Source: Treponema saccharophilum DSM 2985
GTDB lineage: Bacteria > Spirochaetota > Spirochaetia > Treponematales > Treponemataceae
Assembly (NCBI RefSeq): GCF_000255555.1
Contig: NZ_AGRW01000055.1
Span: 1 to 64,000, forward strand
Length of the DNA: 64,000 bases
Direction of reading: 5' to 3'
The translations under genes and the position numbers were made by a program. Numbering within the stretch: position 1 is the stretch's first letter; each line of letters begins with the position of its first letter. Below are positions 1 through 8,305 of this stretch, in pieces. The notes beneath the pieces are model-generated. The model was given only the letters and a program-made list of their open reading frames with translations, searched no databases and had not been told where the DNA came from.

Positions 1-80
1 ATGTGTTTATTACGATTCTCTCGTGAAATGATAAGTGAACGCGGTCGATTATACTTGTATTTTTTTAAAAGGGTAACTAA

Positions 81-590
81 GTACGCACGCATTGTTTTAC
101 GTAGCGTTTTTCATTGCTGAGTGGAGCGTGCGAGCGCACAACATCGGGGAGTGTTGTGCCCCTCACGGGTGAAGATTTGCGCGCATTGTTTTACGAGCGT
201 TTTTCATTGCTGAATGGAGCGTGCGAGGGCACAACATCGGGGATGTTGTGCCCTCACTGGTGAAGATTGGCGCGCATTGTTTTACGAGCGTTTTTCATTG
301 CTGAGCGGAGCGGGCGAGCGTACGACATCGGGGATGCTGTGCCCCACGGGTGAAGATTGGAACGCATTGTTTTACGAGCGTTTTTCATTGCGGAGCGGAG
401 CGGGCGAGCGCACGACATCGGGGATGTTGTGCCCCCACGGGTGAAGATTGGCGCGCATTGCTTTTCGAGCGTTTTTCATTGCTTAGTGGAGCGTGCGAGC
501 GCACGACATCGGGGATGTTGTGCCCTCACTGGTGAAGATTGGCGCGCATTGTTTTACGAGCGTTTTTCATTGCTGAGCGGAGCGGGCGGA
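81..590. repeat. Six tandem copies of a ~91-bp hairpin repeat upstream of dnaA
   Basis: The core GCATTG recurs at 89, 183, 274, 364, 455 and 545, a spacing of 90-94 bp. Each unit carries a conserved arm (ATTGTTTTACGAGCG then TTTTTCATTGCTGA), a GC-rich stretch near GGAGCG, and in the full copies a stem-loop built on GCACAACATC/GATGTTGTGC with loop GGG. The period is not a multiple of three, so open frames crossing the array change frame and look spurious. Related units occur near 46221-46560 and 55668-55904. Bases 1-80 and about 591-643 hold nothing I recognise. Confidence 0.9.
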
Positions 591-643
591 TTTTTTTTGG
601 GAAGGGATGGGCGGGAGCGCTCAAAACTTTTCGGGTTTTGGGG

Positions 644-656
644 TAGAATCGGGGGT
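644..656 (+). promoter_or_regulatory. Putative dnaA -10 box with almost no leader
   Basis: TAGAAT lies at 644-649, seven bases before the dnaA ATG at 657. If this is the -10 box, transcription would begin at or next to the start codon, giving a leaderless or near-leaderless mRNA. No good -35 box is visible. No strong Shine-Dalgarno is present, although GGGGG just before the ATG might act as a weak one. Confidence 0.4.
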
Positions 657-2312
657 ATGTCCGAACAGATTTACAAAGATTTTTTTGAGGAGGCTCTGAA
701 CCAGATTCGCGAGGAATACGCTGCCAACGGTCGCGAGGACTATTTCAAAGTCTGGTTCAACCTCGGCTATGTCGAGGACACGCTCGACACGATAACCGTC
801 TCCATCCCCTCCGAGGCAATGTGGAAGCTGATGAAGAAGAACGGGAGCGCGGAGGAAATTCAGAACAAGATAGACGAGCTTGCGGGGCAGAAAATCACGC
901 TCATCCCGGCGGCGAAGCGCGCGGTCAAGAGCGAGGAGATGCCGCAAAGCCAGCAGCCTGCGCAGGCGCAGAAATCCCCGCAGAACGAGGAGGAGCCGAA
1001 GCTCTCCAACCAGGAGCGGTTCAACAACGTGAACGACTGGCTCACGCAGGAAATCGAGCGCAGGAAGAAAATCGAGGACGGAGACGCGGGAAAGGCAGCA
1101 GCGGAAGAGGAAGCCGAGCCCACGCAGGCAGGCGACGACTACCAGTCATACATCGCGCAGGAACTCCAGAAGCAGAACCTGCCCCAGAAAACGTCCGGCT
1201 ACGACGAGGAATACCAGAAATTCCTCTCGCAGGAAGTGCAGAAGCTCAACACGAAGACGTCGCTGACGAACCACCCGATGCTCCGCGACGACTACACGTT
1301 CGACAATTTCATTCCCGGCGCGAACAGCCAGTACGCGTACCACGCGTCGCAGCGCGCGGCGGAGAACCCCGGGCGTGAATACAACCCGATGCTCATATAC
1401 GGCGGGGTAGGGCTCGGGAAAACGCACCTCATGCAGGCAATCGGAAACTACATCTTCGCGCACAACAACGACGCCAGAATCTGCTACATAAGCGCGGAAT
1501 CGTTCACGAACGAATTCACGTACTCGCTGCAGACGAAGACCGTGGACAAATTCAAGAAGAAATACCGCAGCCTCGACGTCCTCCTCCTCGACGACATCCA
1601 GTTCTTCGAGGGAAAGGAGGCGACGCAGGAGGAGCTGTTCCACACGTTCAACGAGATATACGACAGGAAGGGACAGCTCGTGTTCACGTGCGACCGTCCC
1701 ATAACGGAGATTCAGGGAATAACGGACAGGCTCAGGACGCGGTTCTCGCGGGGGCTGAACATCGACTTGCAGCCGCCGGAATACGAGACGAGGCGCGCTA
1801 TCCTCGAGCAGAAAATGAACAGCCAGGGCTCGGGAAAAAAGATTCCGTCGGACGTCATCGACTACATCGCGCAGAACATTCAGTCGAACGTCAGGGACCT
1901 CGAATCGTGCATGATGAAGATGCTCGGATACTGCGACCTCGTGGGGCAGGAGCTGACGATAGACATCGCGCGGGAGCTGCTCAAGGACAAAATCGACGAA
2001 TCCGCGCCGGCGGGCGCCGTGACGGTGGAGGCAATCCAACAGGCGGTCGCGAAATACTACGGCATAAAGCAGGCGGACATCGTCGGGAAAAAGAAGAACA
2101 AGCAGTATGTTCTCCCGCGACAAATCGCGATATACATAACACGCGACATGCTCCGCGAGTATTCGCTCAAGGACATAGGATATGAATTCGGCGGGCGCGA
2201 CCACACGACGATTCTGAGCGCAATCGAGAAGATAACGACGCAGATGAAAATCAATCCTACGACGGAAGCCGTCGTCAAGCAGCTCGAAAAAGACGCGCAC
2301 GATTTCGTCTGA
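657..2312 (+). CDS. dnaA: Chromosomal replication initiator protein DnaA
   Basis: Binds DnaA boxes at oriC and, as an ATP-bound filament, opens the origin and loads helicase. The 551-residue product has an N-terminal domain I and an unusually long charged, Gln-rich linker (roughly residues 85-210). The AAA+ core has Walker A GGVGLGKTH at 249-257 and Walker B around LLLDD at 309-313. Domain IV carries the box-binding signature GGRDHTT at 512-518. The usual family length is about 450-470, and the linker accounts for the excess. The open frame runs back to 357 through the tandem repeats. I chose ATG 657 because MSEQIY begins the recognisable domain I and the upstream frame is only repeat sequence. 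dnaN follows after the origin. Confidence 0.97.
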   Translation: MSEQIYKDFFEEALNQIREEYAANGREDYFKVWFNLGYVEDTLDTITVSIPSEAMWKLMKKNGSAEEIQNKIDELAGQKITLIPAAKRAVKSEEMPQSQQPAQAQKSPQNEEEPKLSNQERFNNVNDWLTQEIERRKKIEDGDAGKAAAEEEAEPTQAGDDYQSYIAQELQKQNLPQKTSGYDEEYQKFLSQEVQKLNTKTSLTNHPMLRDDYTFDNFIPGANSQYAYHASQRAAENPGREYNPMLIYGGVGLGKTHLMQAIGNYIFAHNNDARICYISAESFTNEFTYSLQTKTVDKFKKKYRSLDVLLLDDIQFFEGKEATQEELFHTFNEIYDRKGQLVFTCDRPITEIQGITDRLRTRFSRGLNIDLQPPEYETRRAILEQKMNSQGSGKKIPSDVIDYIAQNIQSNVRDLESCMMKMLGYCDLVGQELTIDIARELLKDKIDESAPAGAVTVEAIQQAVAKYYGIKQADIVGKKKNKQYVLPRQIAIYITRDMLREYSLKDIGYEFGGRDHTTILSAIEKITTQMKINPTTEAVVKQLEKDAHDFV

Positions 2313-2387
2313 GCATCACAAAAAGGGCAGGTGCTACCGCATGAATTCAGCGTGTGATACAATGGAAACACTAAATTTATATAAAGG

Positions 2388-2690
2388 TGTGGATAAAAAA
2401 TGAATTTGACATAAATTTACTAAATTCGAATCGAATTTAGTAAATTTCTATCCACAGGGGGTGTGGACAACTACCCAAATTCCGGTGGATTTCCTGTGGA
2501 TAGACGGTGGATTGAGTGTGGATAACTTTAAAAAATGTGGAATTGTGGATAACCTGTGGATGTACATCCACAGGTTTATCCACATCGAATTCCCTTATGG
2601 ATAAAGGGCTGAAGGCACTTATCCACATTTCCACAGCCCTTATTATTACTATTACTATATATATAAATTTTATAAATAATAAGCGGCTTC
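2388..2690. other. oriC: oriC: DnaA-box cluster and AT-rich unwinding element
   Basis: The dnaA-dnaN gap holds many matches to TTATCCACA. Perfect boxes are at 2388-2396 (-), 2517-2525 (-), 2544-2552 (-), 2576-2584 (+) and 2619-2627 (+). One-mismatch or looser copies are at 2448-2456 (+), 2462-2470 (-) and 2495-2503 (-). A 22-bp perfect palindrome at 2553-2574 (CCTGTGGATGT and its complement) joins two back-to-back box-like sequences. The AT-only tract around 2640-2682 is the likely duplex-unwinding element. Position and content make this the chromosomal origin. Confidence 0.93.
2413..2447. repeat. 35-bp perfect palindrome at the left edge of oriC
   Basis: AAATTTACTAAATTCGA at 2413-2429 is repeated exactly as its reverse complement at 2431-2447 around a single A. 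It is AT-rich, contains no DnaA box, and lies between the first and second boxes. It could bind a dimeric regulator or extrude as a cruciform. It could also act as part of the dnaA 3' end, but no T-run follows. Confidence 0.85.
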
Positions 2691-2718
2691 GCCGCAACGG
2701 GTTCAAGGAGAAGAACAT

Positions 2719-3816
2719 ATGAAGTTTTCATTCAACAGGAACGCGATGATAAATGAAATCGCAATCGCCCAGGAGACAATCTCGGAGAAGAATTCCGCGG
2801 TCATATACTCCTACGTCTCTCTCACGGCAGAAGGAAATTCCCTGACCATCCGCGCGACGGACACGAAGATGAAATTCATCGCGCGACTTCCGGTTCAGGC
2901 GGAGACGGAAGGAACGGCAATCGTCCTGTGCTCCAAGCTGATGGGAATCCTCTCGCAGCTTCCTGAAGGGGAAATCGAGTTCGAGGTCGTGGACAAGGAC
3001 GGGGAGAAGGAAGCGGTCATCAAGCACTCCACGAAGAAAATCCGCTTCCGCCTCAGGTGCCGCCCGGAATCTGTCGAGGCGGTCGATTTCAGCGGGCTCG
3101 ATTTCATAAGCATTCCGGCTTCGGCGCTCAAGGAGATGATTGTCCTCACCACCTACGCCGTCAGCAACGACAAGAACAAGTTCATCATGAACGGAGTCCT
3201 TCTCGAGAAGGACGGGGACAGGCTCAATCTTGTCGCGACGGACAGCCGCCGGCTTGCGTTCGCGTCAAGGGCGATTCTCTCCGAGGTGGACGAGTTCAGG
3301 TCGATAATCGTCCATCCGAAGATTCTCTCGATTTTCGCGAAGTACGCTTCCGACGAGGGGAACGTGGAGATTGCCGTGACGGAGAACGACATCGTGCTCC
3401 GCTTCTCGAACTACACGATTTCCGCGAGCCTCATCGAGGGGCTTTTCCCGAACTACCGGCGCGTAATCCCCGAGGCGCAGCCGAAATCGTTCAAGGTTGA
3501 CCGCGAGGAATTCATGTCCGCCCTCAAGCGAATCTCCGTCATGAGCGACAAAATCCGCGTGTTCCTCGACATAACGCCGGGCGTCCTCAGCATCCACGCG
3601 TCGAGCGAGGACGGTGACGCGCGCGAGGAAATCCCGTGCGAGTTCGCGGGAGAGCCGATGTCGATTGCGATGAACCAGAAATACCTCGACGATGCGCTCC
3701 GCCCGATAGAGAGCGACGTCGTTCTGTTCGCGTTCTCCGAGCCGCTCCGCCCGGTGACGCTCAGCCCCGAGCCGAAGGGCGACGATTTCTGCATCCTCAC
3801 GCCGATGCAGCTTTAG
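2719..3816 (+). CDS. dnaN: DNA polymerase III beta sliding clamp
   Basis: The ring-shaped clamp that tethers DNA polymerase III to its template. The 365-residue product matches the family length and the three-fold repeated clamp architecture, and it ends with the typical TPMQL C-terminus. Start ATG 2719 follows AAGGAG at 2705-2710. It sits directly after oriC and 15 bp before recF, the common dnaA-dnaN-recF order. Confidence 0.97.
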   Translation: MKFSFNRNAMINEIAIAQETISEKNSAVIYSYVSLTAEGNSLTIRATDTKMKFIARLPVQAETEGTAIVLCSKLMGILSQLPEGEIEFEVVDKDGEKEAVIKHSTKKIRFRLRCRPESVEAVDFSGLDFISIPASALKEMIVLTTYAVSNDKNKFIMNGVLLEKDGDRLNLVATDSRRLAFASRAILSEVDEFRSIIVHPKILSIFAKYASDEGNVEIAVTENDIVLRFSNYTISASLIEGLFPNYRRVIPEAQPKSFKVDREEFMSALKRISVMSDKIRVFLDITPGVLSIHASSEDGDAREEIPCEFAGEPMSIAMNQKYLDDALRPIESDVVLFAFSEPLRPVTLSPEPKGDDFCILTPMQL

Positions 3817-3831
3817 TGGAGGAGCCGAGAC

Positions 3832-4935
3832 GTGCCGCTTCTTTCCGTTTCGTACGCGAATTTCCGCAACATAAAGGACGACATGCTTCATCTCAACGCG
3901 AAGGAAATTTTCTTCGTCGGAGAGAACGGGCAGGGGAAGAGCAACCTTCTCGAGTCGATATACATCCTCGCGTACGGTTCCTCGTTCAGGACGCGCTCGG
4001 ACGCGGAGCTTGTCAAAAACGGCGCGGACGCGTTCGGGCTGAAGACGCTTTTCAGCAGGAACGGGGACAGCGCCGATTCCGTCTTCGTCTCGTACGAGAA
4101 AGGCGGCGGCGGGAAGAAGAAAATTGTGAAGAACGGGAAGACGCTCCGCGACAGGCGGGACCTCATCACGACGATGCCGTGCGTCCTCTTCTGCCACGAC
4201 GATTTGTCGTTCGCGGTCGGGGAGCCGGAGCGCCGGCGGTTTTTCGTCGACCAGTGCCTCGCGATGTACGACCTGATGTACCTCGATGTCGTCAGGAATT
4301 ACGCGAAGGTTCTCAAAAGCCGCAACCAGGTGCTGAAGGAATCCCGCGCCGACATGCTCGACGTCTTTGACCAGCAGCTTTGCGAATTCGGCGTCCAGAT
4401 TCAGAAGATGCGCGGGGACGCGATTTTCAAGTTCAACCAGATTTTCGGCGGGCTGTACGAGCGGATAACGGGCATTTCCGGCGTCTCAATCAAGTATTCG
4501 CCGTCGTGGAAGACGGGAAGCGGGGCGCCGCCGTCGGCTTCGGACGCGCTCTCCATGCTAGGCGCGCGCAGGGCGGACGACATGAGGATGCAGACGACGA
4601 TGAGCGGCCCGCACCGGGACAGGATACGGTTCGTCAGGGGCGGGGCTGATTTCGTCCCGACGGCGTCCACCGGGCAGCGGCGGCTTCTGGCGATTCTCCT
4701 CCGCGTCGCGCAGGCTATTTTCTTCACGCAGGCGACGGAACGGCTGCCGATACTCCTTATGGACGACGTGCTTCTCGAGCTTGACCCCGAAAAAAGGCAG
4801 AGCGTGACTTCGCTCCTTCCTGATTACGAGCAGCTTTTCTGCACGTTCCTTCCGGGCGAGCCGTTCGAGCGGTATGCGAGAAGCACGACGAAGGTCTATC
4901 ACATCAAAGACGGAAGCTGGAGTGACATTCGATGA
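3832..4935 (+). CDS. recF: DNA replication and repair protein RecF
   Basis: An SMC-like ATPase that helps load RecA at gaps through RecOR. The 367-residue product has Walker A GENGQGKS at residues 30-37, an ABC-type signature STGQRR near 279, and Walker B LLMDD near 308-312. These are the RecF hallmarks, and the length is normal. The start is GTG 3832 behind GGAGGAG. Its stop overlaps the start of the next gene as ATGA, which suggests translational coupling. Confidence 0.96.
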   Translation: MPLLSVSYANFRNIKDDMLHLNAKEIFFVGENGQGKSNLLESIYILAYGSSFRTRSDAELVKNGADAFGLKTLFSRNGDSADSVFVSYEKGGGGKKKIVKNGKTLRDRRDLITTMPCVLFCHDDLSFAVGEPERRRFFVDQCLAMYDLMYLDVVRNYAKVLKSRNQVLKESRADMLDVFDQQLCEFGVQIQKMRGDAIFKFNQIFGGLYERITGISGVSIKYSPSWKTGSGAPPSASDALSMLGARRADDMRMQTTMSGPHRDRIRFVRGGADFVPTASTGQRRLLAILLRVAQAIFFTQATERLPILLMDDVLLELDPEKRQSVTSLLPDYEQLFCTFLPGEPFERYARSTTKVYHIKDGSWSDIR

Positions 4936-5498
4936 ACTATTTCGGAAAGACGGATTGTGAGACAATCGACGCGGCGGAGATGGTGACGCGCCTGATTGAG
5001 AACGTTAAGAACTCTGAGATTGAGCAGGGGAACAAAATCCTGCGCTCGTGGAGGGCGATACTCGAATCGATTCATTCGTCCGCGAAAAACGGGCAGAACA
5101 TCGGGAAGAACCTCGCGTCGCATTCCCGCATCGTCGATTTGCGGAACGGGATTCTCCTCGTCGAGGCGGACCATTCGGCGTGGCTGCAGATGCTCCAGCT
5201 CCACCAGCGCTACATACTCGGCAGCATCCAGCGCCGCTTCCCCGAGCTGAACATATCGACGCTCGCGTTCAGGCTGCGCGGGACGACGGCGGGGCTTTCC
5301 GACACGTACGAGCAGTGCCTCATGGCGGAGCGCGCGAAGATGGCGCGGCGGTACGAGATGGAGGAGCAGTACATCGAGGGGCAGGGGCTTCTGGAGAAAC
5401 CGGAGATGACGGGCGAGGAGGCGTACAGGAAGCTGCCCCCTGAAATCAGGAAAATATTCGACAAGTTGAAAGTCGATATGTTGACCAACGGCGAATGA
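4932..5498 (+). CDS. dciA: DciA-like protein (DUF721), probable replicative helicase loader or operator
   Basis: A 188-residue protein with the DUF721/DciA core at about residues 60-130: a short alpha-beta KH-like segment including DLRNGILLVEADHSAW and LQLHQRYIL. DciA proteins assist DnaB helicase loading in bacteria that lack DnaC or DnaI. Position directly after recF in the origin cluster supports this. The C-terminal ~60 residues are charged and low in similarity to anything I know. The start ATG 4932 overlaps the recF stop by four bases. Confidence 0.8.
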   Translation: MNYFGKTDCETIDAAEMVTRLIENVKNSEIEQGNKILRSWRAILESIHSSAKNGQNIGKNLASHSRIVDLRNGILLVEADHSAWLQMLQLHQRYILGSIQRRFPELNISTLAFRLRGTTAGLSDTYEQCLMAERAKMARRYEMEEQYIEGQGLLEKPEMTGEEAYRKLPPEIRKIFDKLKVDMLTNGE

Positions 5499-5510
5499 AA
5501 TCGGTATAGT
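5481..5510 (+). promoter_or_regulatory. Sigma-70 promoter for rpmH-rnpA
   Basis: TTGACC (5481-5486), an 18-bp spacer and TATAGT (5505-5510) overlap the 3' end of dciA. The start site would be near 5517, giving a ~95-nt leader to rpmH. This is the best sigma-70 match I found in the window and suits a strongly expressed ribosomal gene. Confidence 0.75.
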
Positions 5511-5611
5511 ATGCTTCACTATCTTTGAGAATCCTTGCGTGGACAGGCGCGCGCGGGTTCCACAACTGCTCAAACCAAAATTTATTTTTATATCAAGGAG
5601 ACGTAATTCTT

Positions 5612-5767
5612 ATGTTGCGTACATATCAGCCGAGTAAGGTCAAGAGAAATAGGAAATTCGGATTCCGCGCGAGAATGGCAACGAGAGGCGGACGCATGGT
5701 TCTCGCCCGCCGCAGGGCAAAGGGCCGCAAGAAGCTCTCTGTCTGCAGCGAAGGCAAGAAATACTGA
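5612..5767 (+). CDS. rpmH: 50S ribosomal protein L34
   Basis: A 51-residue, very basic protein beginning [18 protein letters not shown] with the L34 pattern R.R...GR..L..RR.KGRK.L. It is a component of the large ribosomal subunit. ATG 5612 is preceded by AAGGAG at 5595-5600. An upstream in-frame start at 5525 would add 29 non-conserved residues and is rejected. It is followed closely by rnpA, as in most bacteria. Confidence 0.97.
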   Translation: MLRTYQPSKVKRNRKFGFRARMATRGGRMVLARRRAKGRKKLSVCSEGKKY

Positions 5768-5797
5768 TTTTTCACTTTCAATCTGGAGCGTTTTATT

Positions 5798-6184
5798 TTG
5801 ACAACTGAAAATCGAGCCAGCCGGTTCAAACGCGTTGAGCATATGAAGAACGCTCTGGAAATCAAGAATCTGTTCAAAAACGGGAAGAAGGTCAGCATTT
5901 TTGGAGCGAAGCTGTTTCTGCTTCAGAACGACTTGGGATTCAACCGCATCGGTTTTCCCCTTCCCCGTGGCTTTGGCAATGCGGTGCAGAGGAATCGCGC
6001 AAAGCGGTTCAGCCGTGAAGCCTATCGCATCTTAAAAACACACCTGAACACCGGATTCGATATGCTTCTCCTCGTATATCCGACATCCGAGAAGGACTCG
6101 TTCAGCACGCGGTGTGTTCAACTTCGTACTTTGTGTGAAAAAGCAGGCTTGCTTAGTCTCGGAACTGAATCAGCGGGTGATTGA
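5798..6184 (+). CDS. rnpA: Ribonuclease P protein component
   Basis: The protein subunit that helps the RNase P RNA process tRNA 5' ends. The 128-residue product carries the N-terminal FKRVEHMKNALEIKNLFKNG segment and the central RNRAKR motif (NAVQRNRAKRFSREAY) that contacts RNA. The start is read as TTG 5798, because the conserved N-terminus begins before the first ATG (5843) and GGAG lies about 10 bp upstream. The next gene, yidD, starts four bases after the stop. Confidence 0.93.
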   Translation: MTTENRASRFKRVEHMKNALEIKNLFKNGKKVSIFGAKLFLLQNDLGFNRIGFPLPRGFGNAVQRNRAKRFSREAYRILKTHLNTGFDMLLLVYPTSEKDSFSTRCVQLRTLCEKAGLLSLGTESAGD

Positions 6185-6187
6185 GCA

Positions 6188-6427
6188 ATGCCAGTCGTTC
6201 GCGCCATATCGCGGATTGTCGTCAGCGCGTTCTGCCTGGCAATCCGGTTCTACCAGAGATGCATCTCACCGTTATTGCCCGATGCGTGCAGGTTCTATCC
6301 GACGTGTTCGCAGTATGCGATCGAGGCGTTTCAGAAATATGGTCCGTTCAAGGGAATGTTCCTGACTATAAGGCGGATTTTAAGGTGCAACCCGTTCTGC
6401 AAGGGCGGATACGACCCGGTTCCCTGA
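6188..6427 (+). CDS. yidD: Membrane protein insertion efficiency factor YidD
   Basis: A 79-residue amphipathic membrane-associated protein that assists YidC-dependent insertion. The family signature is clear: [15 protein letters not shown] followed by [14 protein letters not shown] and the C-terminal GGYDPVP. The length is typical. It sits in the conserved rnpA-yidD-yidC order and is probably co-transcribed. Confidence 0.96.
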   Translation: MPVVRAISRIVVSAFCLAIRFYQRCISPLLPDACRFYPTCSQYAIEAFQKYGPFKGMFLTIRRILRCNPFCKGGYDPVP

Positions 6428-6469
6428 CGATGGCCATGCAAAAACATATCGAGTACGGAGAAAATTTCG

Positions 6470-8254
6470 ATGGAAAAAAATACTATTTGGGCGATTGCTC
6501 TTTCGACTGTTGTGCTTGTCGGATTTTTCGCCGTTCAGACAATCTTCTTCCCGGTGCGGAAGGCGCAGGAACAGTCACAGGCCGCGCAGCAGCAGGTTGT
6601 CCAGGAGCAGGCGGCTTCCGCAGCTGATTCAGGTTCGGCCGTTTCAGCTTTGGGCGGAATCGTTTCTGACGGGGAAGCCGTTGCCGAGCAGACGTTCACA
6701 ATCGAGACGGACAAGGTGAGGGCGGTCTTCACGAACCGCGGCGGCGACATCATAAGCTACGAGCTGAAGGAGCACCTCGACCGCGATACTGGCCGCGGCG
6801 TCGAGATGGTCAACAACGTGTCAGAAATCAACCGCGCGTTCGCGGTGTCTTTCGGCGGCGTCGACTCGCCGATTGTGAACGACGTTTTCTTCGCGAAAAT
6901 CATCGACGACCGCACGATTGGGTTCTACAGGGAATTCACCAGGAAGAATGCCGACGGGACGGAGGGAAAATTCACCTTCGTGAAGACGTATTCGTTCAAA
7001 GACGGCGATTACATGTTCAAGCTCGACATCGCGATTGACGGCGGGGAGAATTTCCGCGGGCTCGACACGAACGGCGCGGCGTACTCGCTCAGGACGGCTC
7101 CCCAGATTGGCCCGAAATACAACGCGAAGGACCGCTACGACATCCGCGAATTCATCGCGTTTGACGGCGACAAGAAATTCATGCCGAAAGCGAAGAAGGC
7201 GCGCGACTGGGAATGGATTGCGTCTGCGGGAAAATATTTCGAGATTCTCGTCGACCCCGCGGATTCCGTTCCCGTTTCCGGCTCGCTCAAGCTCGTCTCG
7301 CCGGTGAAAAACGGAACTTCCGACAATCAGGCGATTTTCTCTCGCGACGGCGTCTCTTCGGGCGAGGTCCGCGACTCGTATTTCATCTACATCGGACCGA
7401 GAAGCGAGTCTGAGCTCAAAAAGTACATTTCCGACTCGAAGAACGCATGGGGAATTTCCGTCTCCGACAACAAGCACTACAACGAAAGCCTCCCGACTTC
7501 TGGAATCCTCAACTGGATAGAGATTGTCCTCAAGTTCATCATGCAGATGATTTATAAGGTCATCCCGAACTGGGGCGTTTCAATCATCATCCTCACGCTC
7601 CTCCTCCGTCTCGCGCTCTTCCCGTTCTCGAAGAAGAGCCTTGAGGGAACGCAGAAAATGCAGGCGTACCAGCCGAGAATCAAGGAGCTTCAGGAGCGGT
7701 ACAAGGACAACCCGCAGAAACTCCAGCAGGAGACGATGGCGCTCTACAAGCAGATTGGCTACAACCCTATGTCGGGATGCCTTCCGCTTCTTATCCAGTT
7801 CGTCATCTTGTGGTCGATGTACCATCTTTTCAACAATTATTTTGAATTCCGCGGCGCGTCGTTCATCGACGGCTGGATTTCCGACCTTTCGTCCACCGAC
7901 ACGGTGCTCACGTTCGGGTTCGATATTCCGTGGCTCGGGAACGAGCTGCACATCCTGCCAATTCTCTATCTCATCTCGCAGCTCCTTTACGGCGTGATTA
8001 CGCAGAACGGCGGAACGGCGACCGGTCAGAACGCGGCGCAGATGAAGATGATGATGTACGCGATGCCGATTATCTTCTTCTTCCTGTTCTACAATGCGCC
8101 GTCAGGGCTTCTCCTTTACTGGATGGTCAGCAACCTGTTCCAGATTGGTCAGCAGCTCGTCATCAACGCGATGATGAAAAAGGCGCCCGTCGTCTTGTCG
8201 AAAAATCCGAAATCGATGACGGTCTCAAAAAAAGGCGGAAAGAAATCAAAGTGA
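6470..8254 (+). CDS. yidC: Membrane protein insertase YidC
   Basis: Inserts and folds inner-membrane proteins, alone or with SecYEG. The 594-residue protein has an N-terminal transmembrane helix (about 7-27), a Gln/Ala-rich linker, and a large periplasmic beta domain (about 70-340) as in Gram-negative YidC. The conserved C-terminal insertase core has a cytoplasmic helical hairpin near residues 385-425 and membrane helices ending near 570. The basic tail, rich in Lys, suits ribosome contact. ATG 6470 is preceded by GGAG. Confidence 0.96.
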   Translation: MEKNTIWAIALSTVVLVGFFAVQTIFFPVRKAQEQSQAAQQQVVQEQAASAADSGSAVSALGGIVSDGEAVAEQTFTIETDKVRAVFTNRGGDIISYELKEHLDRDTGRGVEMVNNVSEINRAFAVSFGGVDSPIVNDVFFAKIIDDRTIGFYREFTRKNADGTEGKFTFVKTYSFKDGDYMFKLDIAIDGGENFRGLDTNGAAYSLRTAPQIGPKYNAKDRYDIREFIAFDGDKKFMPKAKKARDWEWIASAGKYFEILVDPADSVPVSGSLKLVSPVKNGTSDNQAIFSRDGVSSGEVRDSYFIYIGPRSESELKKYISDSKNAWGISVSDNKHYNESLPTSGILNWIEIVLKFIMQMIYKVIPNWGVSIIILTLLLRLALFPFSKKSLEGTQKMQAYQPRIKELQERYKDNPQKLQQETMALYKQIGYNPMSGCLPLLIQFVILWSMYHLFNNYFEFRGASFIDGWISDLSSTDTVLTFGFDIPWLGNELHILPILYLISQLLYGVITQNGGTATGQNAAQMKMMMYAMPIIFFFLFYNAPSGLLLYWMVSNLFQIGQQLVINAMMKKAPVVLSKNPKSMTVSKKGGKKSK

Positions 8255-8305
8255 AAATTTACGGGAAGGCGGGCTTTGACCCGCTTTCTTTTGAAGAGGT
8301 TACAC

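Noticed and set aside
1-80. Start of a coding sequence at base 1 (ATG)
   Set aside because: The frame gives only about 39 residues, has no ribosome site in view and enters the repeat array.
214-535. Small proteins with the wording ALFYERFSLLSGA repeated
   Set aside because: The repeat period of 90-94 bp is not a multiple of three and copies are read in different frames, so these are by-products of the DNA repeat.
357-656. A 100-residue N-terminal extension of DnaA, in frame across the repeat array
   Set aside because: It consists only of translated repeat sequence, and DnaA domain I begins normally at ATG 657.
1146-2300. Long open frame on the minus strand inside dnaA, and similar antisense frames in most genes
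   Set aside because: High GC at third codon positions makes long antisense frames common. The translations are Arg/Val/Leu-rich with no domain, and the sense genes are certain.
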